A stretch of DNA of 36,846 nucleotides from Alphaproteobacteria bacterium 43-37 (GTDB lineage: Bacteria; Pseudomonadota; Alphaproteobacteria; 43-37). The notes below the pieces were generated by a model. It was not told the origin of the DNA. It saw only the letters and a list, made by a program, of their open reading frames with translations, and searched no databases. Of this stretch, positions 24,666-34,359 are shown piece by piece; position 1 is the first letter of the stretch, and every line of letters begins with the position of its first letter. The position numbers and the translations under genes are program-made. The DNA lies in contig MKSY01000019.1 in the NCBI GenBank assembly GCA_001897475.1, positions 1 through 36,846 of the forward strand, in the 5' to 3' direction.

Positions 24666-25598
24666 ATGGACATTGAGAGTATCAAGGCCTTCTATATTTC
24701 AGCAACACTGCGGAACATTTCTCATGCTGCCGAAAGGCTCAATATGACACGAAGCGCCATTAGCAAACGCATTGTTGTCCTTGAGGACGAATTGGGTGTT
24801 CGTCTCCTCGATCGCTCCGGCACCGGCGTTGAGCTAACTGAAGAAGGCATGGCCTTCCTTGAATACGCCGCCGATGCTTGCGAGCGAGCTGAAGCGATTC
24901 GGAATTCTTTAAGAAGTATGCAAAAATCTGATGCTGGCACCCTGAAAATTATTACGACAATATCTCTCGGCGGCAAGTGGTTATCAAACTACGTTACGGA
25001 ATTTTTAGAAGACCACCCACAGCAGACGCTAGAACTCATTTATGAAGAGAGGAAATCACTAAACTTAACTAGCGCAAACACAGGAGTTTATGTTGGGCTG
25101 GTTAACCTCAAACCAAAAGATATTTCGTTCTTTATAGTTAATAAGGTTGCCAAATACCATCTATACCCTTATGCACACCCTAATTACTTAAAAGAGTTAA
25201 ATGAAACGACACATATATCAAATTTGGACAAGCACAAAATAATACTATATAAATTCCATGAAAACTTTTCGTGGATTAAAGATGAAGAAATCAACATCTT
25301 GAAATATCACGGCCTGCAGCCAGGGAAAGTAAGAGAACCCACTCTACTCACCGATGATGCATTATCTGGATTTTATTTTGCACTCCAGGGAGCAGGCATT
25401 ATCATGCTCCCTAAATATATTGCTGCAAAATCAGACCTAGTTCCTCTAACAATAAAAGGATTCATCCCAGAAGGGAATGGGACACATCACATATACTTCT
25501 TATACCCATATTACTTAAAAAATAATACACGCATAAAGTCATTCTTAAGCTTCATAAAACTTAAAATAAAAGAGTCGGGGCATTTCCTAACTTCTTAA
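24666..25598 (+). CDS. LysR-family transcriptional regulator
   Basis: 310 residues. The N-terminal winged helix (1-60) has the family pattern: IESIKAFYISATLRNISHAA, then NMTRSAISKRIVVLEDELG and VRLLDRSGTGVELTEEG. A linker helix and a substrate-binding domain follow, with GTLKIITTISLG and the later GAGIIMLPKYIA. The effector and targets are unknown. It follows the 3-hydroxybutyrate dehydrogenase gene in the same direction and could control it, but there is no divergent gene, which is the usual LysR arrangement. AAGGA lies eight bases before the ATG. Confidence 0.88.
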   Translation: MDIESIKAFYISATLRNISHAAERLNMTRSAISKRIVVLEDELGVRLLDRSGTGVELTEEGMAFLEYAADACERAEAIRNSLRSMQKSDAGTLKIITTISLGGKWLSNYVTEFLEDHPQQTLELIYEERKSLNLTSANTGVYVGLVNLKPKDISFFIVNKVAKYHLYPYAHPNYLKELNETTHISNLDKHKIILYKFHENFSWIKDEEINILKYHGLQPGKVREPTLLTDDALSGFYFALQGAGIIMLPKYIAAKSDLVPLTIKGFIPEGNGTHHIYFLYPYYLKNNTRIKSFLSFIKLKIKESGHFLTS

Positions 25599-26193
25599 AT
25601 ATAGCCACTCATGGAGGGGGGAGGCGCATTGCAGGAACCTTTCTTACATTTTTACTATACTTATCTTCTTTATAACTCTACCTTACTCCTAGCCCTCCAA
25701 AAACTCAATTCTTCGTATAATAACAATATGTGTTATACCGTGAAAATTTTTCACAGCAGAAACAAAAAATATTTTCTTTACCAGGACATAATTTAATGCA
25801 AAAAATTAATCACCAGTTAAGCCGTATACCACAGAATATCATGGACTTAATGAAGCAAAGCAGCTCTGGCAAACCCAGCGCTGCTTTTTGCGTTCTCACG
25901 CAGGTCAACCTTGCATGATTAACAAGCATAATTAGCGTAAAACCTTTATTCGTTCGATGTAAAGAGACGAAAAATTATGCAGATGAGCTTTAGGCCAAAC
26001 AAATGACACCAAGCACCGGGAATTAATTCACCTCATTTTCTTAAGTACCAATGCCTGCTCTCATCAACATAATTTGGCCTAACGCCAATAAATACCGACG
26101 ACTTCTAACAAGCTATTATTATAAAAATATTCTTTTCTTTGTTTTTCAAGTATGATGATCACTATCAAACAATCAAACTACAGGGAAAACACT
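25599..26193. other. Intergenic region with a terminator
   Basis: About 595 bp without a recognisable gene. Frames at 25611-25796 and 25730-25918 are short and have no motif. A TATAAT occurs at 25716-25721 without a good -35 box, and a strong terminator hairpin follows at 25859-25889. The stretch 25.73-25.89 kb could therefore be a small RNA of about 160 bases, or the end of a long LysR 3-prime untranslated region. Confidence 0.45.
25859..25889 (+). terminator. Rho-independent terminator
   Basis: Stem GCAGC (25860-25864) with GCTGC (25880-25884) and inner CTGG (25866-25869) with CCAG (25875-25878), a 5-base loop, then five T (25885-25889). It lies 260 bp after the LysR stop with no gene in between. 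Confidence 0.65.
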
Positions 26194-26697
26194 ATGATTT
26201 TGAAAAATAAAACCAACGTCAAGACTTTCATACCAGGGATACTTCTTGCTCTATCGCACATTTTCGCCCCAGAATCAGCCGCCGGCAATGCATTAAGCAA
26301 CGAAATGAGCAAAGGAGAATGCGGACCAGACGGGCTATATAGCAATATAGCCCTGACATATTGCGAGCCGCAACCTGCTTCCAAATGCACAAACCTTCAA
26401 GTCACATGTACAGACAAAGCCCAATCAGACGATCTGTTTGTCAAAGAGATGCATGTCAAAAACTTAAACCCAACTAATGTCACCGTTCATTTCAAGGGTA
26501 AGCATCTTCTTCCTCAAGATTTCATGCTTTATACAGAACAACTACAGTCAACCACTCTGCAGCCAAACGAAGAGCAAACGCTATCTATCATGCACTCTTG
26601 CTTTACATTCCCTCGACTCACTGTTTCTGGAGATTCCCAACTTACTTCCACCCCAGATTATGTTGCCAGGTTTATTTCCTTAGTCGGATGTGAGTAA
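26194..26697 (+). CDS. Small cysteine-rich secreted protein, unknown function
   Basis: 167 residues from the ATG at 26194, chosen because AGGGAAAA precedes it and it gives a clean signal peptide (FIPGILLALSHIFAPESAAG). A frame from 26152 would add 14 residues. The mature protein is about 135 residues with six cysteines (GECGPDG, TYCEPQ, SKCTNLQVTC, MHSCFTF, VGCE), which could form three disulfides in the periplasm or outside. The middle, VKNLNPTNVTVHFKGKHLL, looks like beta strands. I recognise no family. It is a single gene between the terminator region and a repeat cluster. Confidence 0.7.
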   Translation: MILKNKTNVKTFIPGILLALSHIFAPESAAGNALSNEMSKGECGPDGLYSNIALTYCEPQPASKCTNLQVTCTDKAQSDDLFVKEMHVKNLNPTNVTVHFKGKHLLPQDFMLYTEQLQSTTLQPNEEQTLSIMHSCFTFPRLTVSGDSQLTSTPDYVARFISLVGCE

Positions 26698-26867
26698 GAA
26701 CATTTTTTTACCTGGGCATAGTTTTTATGCAATTGCCAGATCACTGCCATCCTCGCTTTTTTCCTGCCATCGCCGCTCCTTTTTCTGTCGTCCTCGCGAA
26801 AGTGGGGAGCCATAAAAACGGGAGCCTTTAGGCAACGCTGAAAGCGGGGGGCCATAAAAAACCTGGG

Positions 26868-27035
26868 TTCCCGCATCAAGTGCGGGAAAGACAAAGGGGC
26901 TGTGCGGGAATGACTAAGAGTATGTGCGGGAAGACAAAGAGAGGTGCCTGGGAAGACAAAGGGCGGTGTGCGGGGAAGACAAAAAGGGTGTGCGGGATGG
27001 CAAAGGGAGGTATCCGGGAAGACAAAGACAAGCAC
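26868..27035 (+). repeat. Degenerate 22-bp tandem repeats plus hairpin
   Basis: About seven units of the type GTGCGGGAAGACAAAGAGAG, 20-24 bp each, run from about 26881 to 27035. They begin with a perfect hairpin, TTCCCGCA-TCAAG-TGCGGGAA (26868-26888). The reverse complement of the unit matches the cluster at 36733-36820. The frame at 26658-27035 (minus) is just this repeat read as protein, rich in C, H, P and F, and is not a gene. Confidence 0.8.
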
Positions 27036-27040
27036 ACCAT

Positions 27041-27568
27041 TTAACCAGTAGCAGGCGCCATGATAAGGATGATCTGCTTGCCTTCAAGCTTAGGAGTTTG
27101 CTCGATTTTGATGCTATCCTTAAGTTCCTCCTGGATACGCTGCAAAATTTCCATACCTAGCTCTTGGTGACTCATTTCACGGCCACGGAAGCGCATAGTG
27201 ATTTTAACCTTGTCACCATCTTCCAAAAATCGACGAACGTTACGCATCTTAACCTGATAGTCATTTTCATCAATGACAGGGCGCATCTTGATTTCTTTAA
27301 TTTCGATGACTTTTTGCTTCTTCTTAGCTTCAGCCTTCTTTTTCTGGGCTTCATATTTATACTTGCCGTAATCAAGAATCTTACAAACAGGCGGATCTGC
27401 ATTTGGCGACACTTCAACCAAGTCTAAGCTAGCCTCTTCAGCCATTTGAAGCGCTTCGGCTTTGCTGACAATACCTACCATTTCCCCATTTTCATCAACC
27501 AGACGAACTTTAGCGGACGTAATGGCCTGATTTACCCTTGGGCCACCATCTTGATTTACCGTTGACAA
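27041..27568 (-). CDS. infC: Translation initiation factor IF-3
   Basis: 175 residues. IF-3 binds the 30S subunit, blocks early joining of 50S and checks the start codon. The N-terminal domain has [20 protein letters not shown], the linker [17 protein letters not shown], and the C-terminal domain [14 protein letters not shown] with [18 protein letters not shown]. Length is normal. The start is TTG at 27568, six bases after a strong AAAGGAG. Non-AUG starts are typical of infC because IF-3 itself discriminates against them, which gives feedback control. It lies 96 bp after thrS on the same strand. The ribosomal genes rpmI and rplT, often next, are absent; repeats follow instead. Confidence 0.96.
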   Translation of the reverse strand: MSTVNQDGGPRVNQAITSAKVRLVDENGEMVGIVSKAEALQMAEEASLDLVEVSPNADPPVCKILDYGKYKYEAQKKKAEAKKKQKVIEIKEIKMRPVIDENDYQVKMRNVRRFLEDGDKVKITMRFRGREMSHQELGMEILQRIQEELKDSIKIEQTPKLEGKQIILIMAPATG

Positions 27569-27664
27569 GTCTTCTCCTTTATAAAAATTAACAAAAGCTC
27601 TCGAGCAGAATCTCGCTCTGCATTATCTTAATTTAACACTATATGCCTCAAGTTCAACTATTTC

Positions 27665-29611
27665 TTAAGCGACAATGGGCCTTTTTTTATCAAAGGGCCC
27701 CTTTGCATCTTGAGAAAATACTTTGATCGCCTCATCAACAGACAAAATCTCTTGCTCTTGTGACCCCAAACGACGTAAGGCCAAAGTCCGCTCTTGCGCC
27801 TCTTTTTTCCCCACAACAGCAATCACTGGAACTTTGGCAAGACTCAATTCGCGAACCTTGTAGTTGATCTTCTCATTTCGGCAATCCAACTCAGCACGAA
27901 TGCCCTGTGCCGCCAATAAGCCTCTAATTTCCCCAGCATACTCATCAGCGTCAGATGTGATCGTCGCGATTGTCACTTGAACAGGAGCAAGCCAGAACGG
28001 GAACCTGCCCGCATAATGTTCGATCAAAATCCCAATAAAGCGCTCAAATGACCCTAATACGGCCCGATGAAGCATCACTGGACGATGCTTCTTGCCATCT
28101 TCCCCAATGTACGAAGCATCCAAACGTTCCGGCAAGACAAAGTCCACCTGCAATGTGCCACACTGCCATTCTCGCCCCAAGGCATCTTTCAACACAAATT
28201 CAAGCTTTGGGCCATAGAAAGCCCCTTCACCTGGATTCAATTTCCATTCCAGCATAGCTGCTTTCGCACCGGCCTTAAGCGCAGACTCGGCCTGATCCCA
28301 AATAGCATCATCTCCGGCACGCATCTCAGGGCGATCTGAAAATTTTATGAAAAATTGATCAAAGCCAAGATCTTTATACATTCCTTCAAGCAAGCGGCAG
28401 AACTTTTTGGTCTCATCATTGATTTGCTCTGGCGAACAAAATATATGCGCATCATCTTGGGTAAAGGCGCGCACGCGCATGATACCATGGAGCGCCCCAG
28501 ATGGCTCATTGCGATGGCATGACCCAAACTCCGCCATACGCAACGGCAGATCTCGATAGCTCTTCAGACCTTGCTTAAAAATTTGAACATGGCAAGGGCA
28601 GTTCATAGGTTTAACGGCAAAAACTTTATCCTCTGTTTCCACAGTAAACATGTTTTGCCGAAACTTATCCCAGTGGCCTGATGCTTCCCAAAGGCTCTTA
28701 TCCACAATCTGCGGAGTCTTGACCTCAACATACCCATCCACGTCCAACTTTTGGCGAATATAGCTTTCAAGGGTGCGATAGAGAGTCCACCCTTTTGGAT
28801 GCCAGAAAACGCTTCCCGCAGCCTCATCTTGCAGATGAAAAAGCCCCATCTCACGACCAAGCCGACGATGGTCTCTCTTTTCCGCCTCTTCAAGACGAAA
28901 CAGATAAGCCTTAAGGTCCGCCTCGTTGCTCCATGCGGTTCCGTAAATCCGTTGCAAAGAAGCGTTCTTAGCGTCACCACGCCAATAAGCACCTGACACT
29001 CGCATCAGCTTGAAAGCGTGCCCCAACTTTTGTGTTGATGGCAAATGCGGGCCGCGGCAAACGTCGATAAACTCACCTTGCTGATAAACAGAAATTTCTT
29101 CATTGCCAGGAATAGCATCAATCACTTCAACTTTAAAATGCTCTTTCTGCTCTTTGAAGAATGCCTTGGCTTCTTCACGAGACCAAACCATACGGGTAAT
29201 GGCCTCGTTACGATCCACAATGTCATGCATCCTTTTTTCAATGACAGCCAAATCATCCAGCGTAAATGGTTTATCCCTAGCAAAGTCATAAAAGAAGCCA
29301 TCTTCAATGGTTGGGCCAATGGTAATTTGTGTCTCTGGATACAATTCCTTGACAGCCTCTGCCATCACGTGGGCCGCATCGTGCCGTAGCACATCCAGGC
29401 CATCCTCTTCTTCGCGCACAACCACTGCCACCGAAGCGTTTGTCGTAATCGTTGTCGTCAAATCCTTGAGCTTTCCATCAACACGAATGGCCACAGCTTT
29501 TTTAGCCAGACTAGGGCTAATATGCTGTGCAAACTCAAAGCCAGTAAGCGCTTGTTCAAATTCACGCACCTGGCCATCAGGCAAAGACAGACGAATCACG
29601 TTTTCCCTCAC
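27665..29611 (-). CDS. thrS: Threonine--tRNA ligase
   Basis: 648 residues. It charges tRNA-Thr and edits mischarged serine. Domains in order are the TGS domain (1-62), the editing domain with [11 protein letters not shown] (about 77-87), the class II catalytic core with zinc ligands in [10 protein letters not shown] and a His near [17 protein letters not shown] (motif 3 has G-S-x-E-R), and the C-terminal anticodon-binding domain with [17 protein letters not shown]. Motif 2 is [17 protein letters not shown]. The start is GTG at 29611. thrS then infC is a conserved order in bacteria. Confidence 0.97.
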   Translation of the reverse strand: MRENVIRLSLPDGQVREFEQALTGFEFAQHISPSLAKKAVAIRVDGKLKDLTTTITTNASVAVVVREEEDGLDVLRHDAAHVMAEAVKELYPETQITIGPTIEDGFFYDFARDKPFTLDDLAVIEKRMHDIVDRNEAITRMVWSREEAKAFFKEQKEHFKVEVIDAIPGNEEISVYQQGEFIDVCRGPHLPSTQKLGHAFKLMRVSGAYWRGDAKNASLQRIYGTAWSNEADLKAYLFRLEEAEKRDHRRLGREMGLFHLQDEAAGSVFWHPKGWTLYRTLESYIRQKLDVDGYVEVKTPQIVDKSLWEASGHWDKFRQNMFTVETEDKVFAVKPMNCPCHVQIFKQGLKSYRDLPLRMAEFGSCHRNEPSGALHGIMRVRAFTQDDAHIFCSPEQINDETKKFCRLLEGMYKDLGFDQFFIKFSDRPEMRAGDDAIWDQAESALKAGAKAAMLEWKLNPGEGAFYGPKLEFVLKDALGREWQCGTLQVDFVLPERLDASYIGEDGKKHRPVMLHRAVLGSFERFIGILIEHYAGRFPFWLAPVQVTIATITSDADEYAGEIRGLLAAQGIRAELDCRNEKINYKVRELSLAKVPVIAVVGKKEAQERTLALRRLGSQEQEILSVDEAIKVFSQDAKGPFDKKRPIVA

Positions 29612-29653
29612 TATATTGTATATGCACCAAATTTAGGTGTTGCTTAGTTTTAG

Positions 29654-30616
29654 CTAACTGTCAAGAACGTCTTCAACATATTCCCAAACTAGTGCGGCAG
29701 GGAGATCTTCAAAGCTTTCTTTTCTCAAAATCACCACTCTCTTCCCGCGAGGCGCGCAAAGGCTTGGGTCTGAAGCATGAGAAAAAAGGGCCACAACCGG
29801 GCAACTCGCTATTGCAAACATATGCATGGGCCCTGTGTCATTCCCAACAGCAACATCCGCATGCCTCCCCAATAAAACCAGATCCTCCAGCTGCGTTTTG
29901 CCTCGAAGGTCTATCACTTTTTCCTGCTGAATTTGACTCAAACTCAAGCTAATGTCCTTGTCTTGCTCGCTACCTATCACAACTGGGGTTACGCCTTTGG
30001 CAATAAAAAGATCCATAAGAGCGCGAAATTCTGCCAAAGGATAGCATTTTTCTGGACGATGAGCTGAAGCCTGGGGCACGATAAGGGCAAATGGTTTTTT
30101 CAGCTTAAATGGCGGAACATCGGTTTGTGGAATCCAATCAAAATGTGGCGCCGGCACATCCGAAAAACCCGCCAACAACAGCTGCTGCCTTTGCCGGTCT
30201 AGCGTGTGCATCTTAACCCGCTCAGATGTGGCATGCGCAAAGGTACACCCTGGAACATGGGATGACCACTCGGCCATTTTACCGCCTAAAAGGCCATAAA
30301 ACAATTTTTGCAGTTTAAAATAAAAAGCTGTCCGTCCTGACGTTTGCAAATCATACACACGATTGAAGCTCGGCTTTTTGATCTTGAGCATCAACTTTAC
30401 CAGACTCACCGCTTGCATCCAACGGGGGCGCGTGTCCACCCATACCTCATCAAAAAACGGCATCATTGCAGCAAACTTTTGAAGGAAAGGTGCCGTCAAC
30501 AATATGATTCTGGCATTTTGATGCCGCGCACGAATTGCGTGAAATGGACCGATAGACTGAACAAAATCCCCCAAAGCCCCATGTCGAATAACAAGGATCG
30601 ACTCACTGCTACTCAT
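29654..30616 (-). CDS. Glycosyltransferase family 9 (heptosyltransferase-like)
   Basis: 320 residues. Family 9 enzymes add heptose to the lipopolysaccharide core from ADP-heptose. The N-terminal SILVIRHGALGDFVQSIGP is the typical start (I-R-x-x-x-L-G-D), and the C-terminal VAVGNDTGPMHMFAIASCP is the conserved D-T-G-P/x-M-H motif of the family. The ATG at 30616 overlaps the upstream glycosyltransferase stop as ATGA, with GAGGGG before it, so translation is probably coupled; a frame seven codons longer exists. Together with the family-4 enzyme this suggests a lipopolysaccharide or surface-sugar function. The acceptor is not known. Confidence 0.88.
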   Translation of the reverse strand: MSSSESILVIRHGALGDFVQSIGPFHAIRARHQNARIILLTAPFLQKFAAMMPFFDEVWVDTRPRWMQAVSLVKLMLKIKKPSFNRVYDLQTSGRTAFYFKLQKLFYGLLGGKMAEWSSHVPGCTFAHATSERVKMHTLDRQRQQLLLAGFSDVPAPHFDWIPQTDVPPFKLKKPFALIVPQASAHRPEKCYPLAEFRALMDLFIAKGVTPVVIGSEQDKDISLSLSQIQQEKVIDLRGKTQLEDLVLLGRHADVAVGNDTGPMHMFAIASCPVVALFSHASDPSLCAPRGKRVVILRKESFEDLPAALVWEYVEDVLDS

Positions 30617-31773
30617 TGCCCCTCTCTCATACGACATAATTCCTCGTAAATTTTAATGGTTTCAGCTTGCATAACTTTCAGGCTAAACTTCTCCACAATG
30701 CGTTTGCGCGCTGCTTTTCCCATAGCTATTTTTTCAGCTTCGGGTAAATTTATGGCATCGGCCATAATTTCGACCATCTTGGCAAGGTTCCCTAGGGGCG
30801 CTAACCAGCCTGTCACCCCGGAAAGAACAATTTCTTTTGCGCCCCCATGATCGATTGCAATAACTTGTTTTTCCATTGCCCCAGCTTCCGCTACCACACG
30901 CCCAAAAGCCTCTGGTTCTCTTGAGGGTGACAAAATTAAGTCCGCTGCGGCATAAAGCGTCGGCATATCTTTTTGGGCATTGCATAACTTGAGCCTATCG
31001 GCTAACCCAATCTCGTTAATCTCCCTCTGAAGCTGCCTAACATAATCTTCTCGCCCAGAAATCTCACCCATAATGGCGCCAAATATCTCCTGCTCAGGAT
31101 AGCTTTGCGTAAAAAGAAACAGAAGCTCGATAAAATCTTCATGCCCTTTCCAACGAGAATAGCGTGCCGGCATGACAATAAATTTTGCCCCTTCAGGAAC
31201 ACCCAGCTTTTTTCGAAGCGCCTTCCCTCTTTGATCCAAAGCTTTGGATGGTTTAAACACTTCTGTATCCACACCTCTATGAATAACACGGATTTTAGGC
31301 GCTAAATGATAGCCATATGTGTGCAAAATATGGTTGCGAATAAAAATGGATGGTGCAATCACCACATCCCCCCGGGTCATCACTTTGTTATATAATCGCT
31401 TGAGGTAAGTTTTACCGTTATAAGTCCCATGATAAGTGGTCACAAACGGTAAGCGTAAAGCCCTAGCGGCAAGAAGGGTGCTCCAAGCAGGCGCACGTGA
31501 ACGTGCATGAAAAAGGTCAATGCCCATTTGCGAAGCGAGCTGTTTCAAAAGTTGAGCATTTTTAAAGATGGTAAATGGATTTTTAGACGAAAGCGGCAAG
31601 GTTACATGTAAGCTGCCCATCGACTCAAGGTCAGCAACCAATTTACCTCCAGAAGATATGACAATACTGTCATACCCCTTTGCGACAATTGCCTGAGCGA
31701 TATCAAGCGTACCTCGCTCCACGCCTCCCATTTCAAGTGCAGGCAAAACTTGACAAATGGACAATTTCATCAT
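30613..31773 (-). CDS. Glycosyltransferase family 4 (GT-B fold)
   Basis: 386 residues of the GT-B type. The N-terminal half has PALEMGGVERGTLDIAQAI, typical of family 4 enzymes, and FVTTYHGTYNGK. The C-terminal donor-binding half has IRVIHRGVDTEVFKP, PARYSRWKGHEDFI and the E-x7-E motif in SREPEAFGRVVAEAGAM. Sugar donor and acceptor are unknown. It overlaps the family-9 gene by four bases (ATGA). The start, ATG at 31773 or 31770, faces the divergent hydrolase gene 38 bp away, so promoters must overlap. Confidence 0.9.
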   Translation of the reverse strand: MMKLSICQVLPALEMGGVERGTLDIAQAIVAKGYDSIVISSGGKLVADLESMGSLHVTLPLSSKNPFTIFKNAQLLKQLASQMGIDLFHARSRAPAWSTLLAARALRLPFVTTYHGTYNGKTYLKRLYNKVMTRGDVVIAPSIFIRNHILHTYGYHLAPKIRVIHRGVDTEVFKPSKALDQRGKALRKKLGVPEGAKFIVMPARYSRWKGHEDFIELLFLFTQSYPEQEIFGAIMGEISGREDYVRQLQREINEIGLADRLKLCNAQKDMPTLYAAADLILSPSREPEAFGRVVAEAGAMEKQVIAIDHGGAKEIVLSGVTGWLAPLGNLAKMVEIMADAINLPEAEKIAMGKAARKRIVEKFSLKVMQAETIKIYEELCRMREGQ

Positions 31774-31811
31774 GTTGTTTAGATCCTACTAATGGTTTTA
31801 AGAGAAAAGAA

Positions 31812-32573
31812 ATGTCATCCATCTTCCAACGGCCGAACTTACCCCATCTTGCGTATCATAAGATCGAAGGTAGGTCACCAGGAATTCTTTTCCTGCATGG
31901 GTTTAACTCCGATAAAGATGGCGTAAAAGCTCAAGAGTTAGCAGCCTGGTGCCGCACCAACAATCACGCCTTCCTTTGCTTTGACCACACAGGTCATGGC
32001 GAATCTGGGGGTGAATTTGCCAATAGCACCATTGGTGTTTGGCGACAAGACCTTGTGGATGTGTTCACACACTTGGTTGATCAGCCGGTAATATGCGTAG
32101 GCTCCAGCATGGGTGGTTGGATGAGCGTCCTAGCAGCACAAGATAATCCACATAAAGTTTGTGGCATTATTGGGGTTGCAGCAGCACCAGATTTTACCAC
32201 AGAGTTAATTGCAAAACGCCTTTCAGCCGAACAAAACCTTGCTCTTGAGAAGAATGGTTATTTCTTAAGACCATCCATGTATGGCGCACCTTATCCAATC
32301 ACCCTAAAATTGATTGAAGAAAGCCAAAATCACTTAGTATTAACGAAGCCCATAAATTGTCGCATCCCTTTATCATTGCTTCATGGGCTGAATGACGTAG
32401 ATGTCCCATGGGAGTGCTCGCTGGCCTTGGTGGAAAAATGGCTCGACCCACGCGCCAACCTCAATCTCATCAAGGGTGGCGACCACCGCTTAAATGAACC
32501 AAGCGATATTCGATTCTTGCTTAATGCTGTCGAAAAAATGCTGGAGGAAGTTAGGTTGCAAGGCAGCAGCTAA
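31812..32573 (+). CDS. Alpha/beta-hydrolase (ABHD10-like serine hydrolase)
   Basis: 253 residues from the ATG at 31812; the longer frame from 31680 runs back over the divergent glycosyltransferase and is unlikely. The oxyanion-hole region is GILFLHGFNSDKDG, the nucleophile elbow VGSSMGGWMSVL (G-x-S-x-G), the acid is probably the Asp in GLNDVDVPW, and the base is the His in IKGGDHRLNE. The overall sequence resembles the alphaproteobacterial relatives of mitochondrial ABHD10, a thioesterase/depalmitoylase. That assignment is inference; the substrate is unknown. Confidence 0.82.
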   Translation: MSSIFQRPNLPHLAYHKIEGRSPGILFLHGFNSDKDGVKAQELAAWCRTNNHAFLCFDHTGHGESGGEFANSTIGVWRQDLVDVFTHLVDQPVICVGSSMGGWMSVLAAQDNPHKVCGIIGVAAAPDFTTELIAKRLSAEQNLALEKNGYFLRPSMYGAPYPITLKLIEESQNHLVLTKPINCRIPLSLLHGLNDVDVPWECSLALVEKWLDPRANLNLIKGGDHRLNEPSDIRFLLNAVEKMLEEVRLQGSS

Positions 32574-32730
32574 AGACGATTGATATCTGTCTGACCTCCC
32601 AAATGCCCCTTATGCTGTTCAAGGATCACAACATAGCCCCTAAACCCGTAAAAAATTTTCAGTATTGATAAATGGTGGTTTCACAAATAAATTTGATATG
32701 GTAAGACTTTTTTGTTTAGAACGCTGCCTC

Positions 32731-32815
32731 GCGGGCGTGGTGGAATTGGTAGACACACCAGACTTAGGATCTGGCGACTCGCGTCATGGGGGTTCAAGTC
32801 CCTCCGCCCGCACCA
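32731..32815 (+). tRNA. tRNA-Leu (anticodon TAG)
   Basis: 85 bases with a long variable arm, as in leucine tRNAs. Acceptor GCGGGCG pairs with CGCCCGC, the anticodon arm is CCAGA-CTTAGGA-TCTGG with anticodon TAG, and the T arm GGGGG-TTCAAGT-CCCTC is followed by an A and an encoded CCA. A tRNA-Leu just upstream of tig is common in Alphaproteobacteria. Confidence 0.95.
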
Positions 32816-32866
32816 TATATGGCAAAGCTCTAAACATTTTTTCTTGTTACTCAGGATGAACTTAAG

Positions 32867-34204
32867 ATGAATATTACCGAAGTTAAAAATGAAGGCTTAA
32901 CCAGAGAATTTAAAGTTATTATCCCAAATTTGGATGTTGAGGATCTCGTAACAAAACGTTTGGCCGACATTAGCCCAAAAGTTAAGATTGCTGGATTTCG
33001 CAATGGTAAGGTCCCACAGGCCGAACTGAAAAGGCGCTATGGCAAATCCACACGCGAGGAAGTCCTAAGTGATATCGTGGAAAACTCCATCCAACAGGTC
33101 ATTAACGATCACAAGCTTACACCTGTCATGCAGCCTCAGATTTCTCAAATCAAAGGCAAAGAAGGTGAAGATGTTGAATTTATTCTCACTATTGAGAATA
33201 CACCCCATATCGAGCCAAAACCAATGGATAAAGTTTCCATTGAACGCTTGAAAGTCACCATCAACGAAGATGAGGTAGACGAGCGGCTTAAAGTAATTTG
33301 TGAACGTAATTTCACAGCCGTGCCTATTAAGAAAGAGCGTGCCGCCCAAGCTGGTGATATTGTAACTATTGATTTTGACGGCAAACTTGAAAATGGCTCC
33401 AAGATTGACGGCGGCAGTGATAAGGGTTTTGAGCTGGAGTTAGGCTCAGGTGTTTTCATTCCTGGGTTCGAGGAACAACTTGTTGGCGCCAAAAAAGGCG
33501 TAGTTGTAACCGTAAAAGTTCCATTCCCTGAAAGCTATCACGAAAAGAAATTGGCCGGGAAAAATGCCATATTCACCGTAACGCTTCATGAAATTAATGA
33601 AAAAATACCCTCCAAAGCTGATGATGAATTTGCCAAAAAATTAGGCTTCGAAACATTGGGCGAGCTACGCAAAGTTATTTACAGTGATATTAAAGCCGGA
33701 TATAGCGACCTGATCCGAACCCATATGAAGCGCCAATTGCTGGATGCGCTCGCAGGTGACTATGATTTTGATGTTCCTCAAACCATGGTAGAAGGAGAGT
33801 TCCATTCTATTTGGCACCAACTTCAACATGCCCTTGAAAATGGTACGCGTGAAGAAGTCCTAGGCGAAGACGCCCACAAAAGTGAGGATGATCTTAAGAA
33901 GGAATACAGGCAAATTGCTGTTCGTCGCGTTCGGCTTGGCCTACTTCTAGCCGAGATTGGCCGCCGTCAAAATGTTATGGTCACGCCCGATGAACTAAGG
34001 CGCGCCATTGTTGCTGAGGCACAAAGATTCCCTGGCCAAGAACAGCAAGTCTTTGAGTATTACTCCAAAAATAAGGACATCCTCATGCAATTGAGAGCGC
34101 CACTTTTTGAAGAAAAAGTTGTCGATCATATTTTCAGCACCATTGAAGTGAGTGAAAAAACTGTCACACCTCAAGAACTCATGGAAAAAATCGACGAGCT
34201 TTAA
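32867..34204 (+). CDS. tig: Trigger factor (ribosome-associated chaperone and peptidyl-prolyl isomerase)
   Basis: 445 residues. Trigger factor meets nascent chains at the ribosome exit. The ribosome-binding loop is AGFRNGKVPQAELKRRYG (the GFRxGKxP signature, about residues 43-50). The FKBP-type isomerase domain spans about 160-250 (GDIVTIDFDGKLENGSKI, GSGVFIPGFEEQLVGAK). The C-terminal helical domain makes up the rest. Length is normal. It is the first gene of a tig-clpP-clpX group that links folding of new proteins to degradation, as in many Proteobacteria. AGGA lies ten bases before the ATG. Confidence 0.96.
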   Translation: MNITEVKNEGLTREFKVIIPNLDVEDLVTKRLADISPKVKIAGFRNGKVPQAELKRRYGKSTREEVLSDIVENSIQQVINDHKLTPVMQPQISQIKGKEGEDVEFILTIENTPHIEPKPMDKVSIERLKVTINEDEVDERLKVICERNFTAVPIKKERAAQAGDIVTIDFDGKLENGSKIDGGSDKGFELELGSGVFIPGFEEQLVGAKKGVVVTVKVPFPESYHEKKLAGKNAIFTVTLHEINEKIPSKADDEFAKKLGFETLGELRKVIYSDIKAGYSDLIRTHMKRQLLDALAGDYDFDVPQTMVEGEFHSIWHQLQHALENGTREEVLGEDAHKSEDDLKKEYRQIAVRRVRLGLLLAEIGRRQNVMVTPDELRRAIVAEAQRFPGQEQQVFEYYSKNKDILMQLRAPLFEEKVVDHIFSTIEVSEKTVTPQELMEKIDEL

Positions 34205-34359
34205 GATGAAGGTAGCAAAACGATAAATTGTTAATAAATTTGGTGTAATGTAAAAGCGTAAAAAGCTTTTAAACAAATGGTATACGCGACACATATACAA
34301 TTTTATAAAAATTTTACAAACAATTTACGTTTTGTTAAAGATTAATAATGAGGACATTA

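Noticed and set aside
26658..27035. 125-codon minus-strand frame rich in Pro, Phe, His and Cys
   Set aside because: It is the 22-bp tandem repeat read through in one frame and overlaps the end of the secreted-protein gene.
31680..31811. N-terminal extension of the alpha/beta-hydrolase
   Set aside because: It overlaps the divergent glycosyltransferase start and has no family resemblance; the ATG at 31812 fits the hydrolase fold.
32665..32859. 64-codon frame over tRNA-Leu
   Set aside because: It is a translation of the tRNA gene itself.
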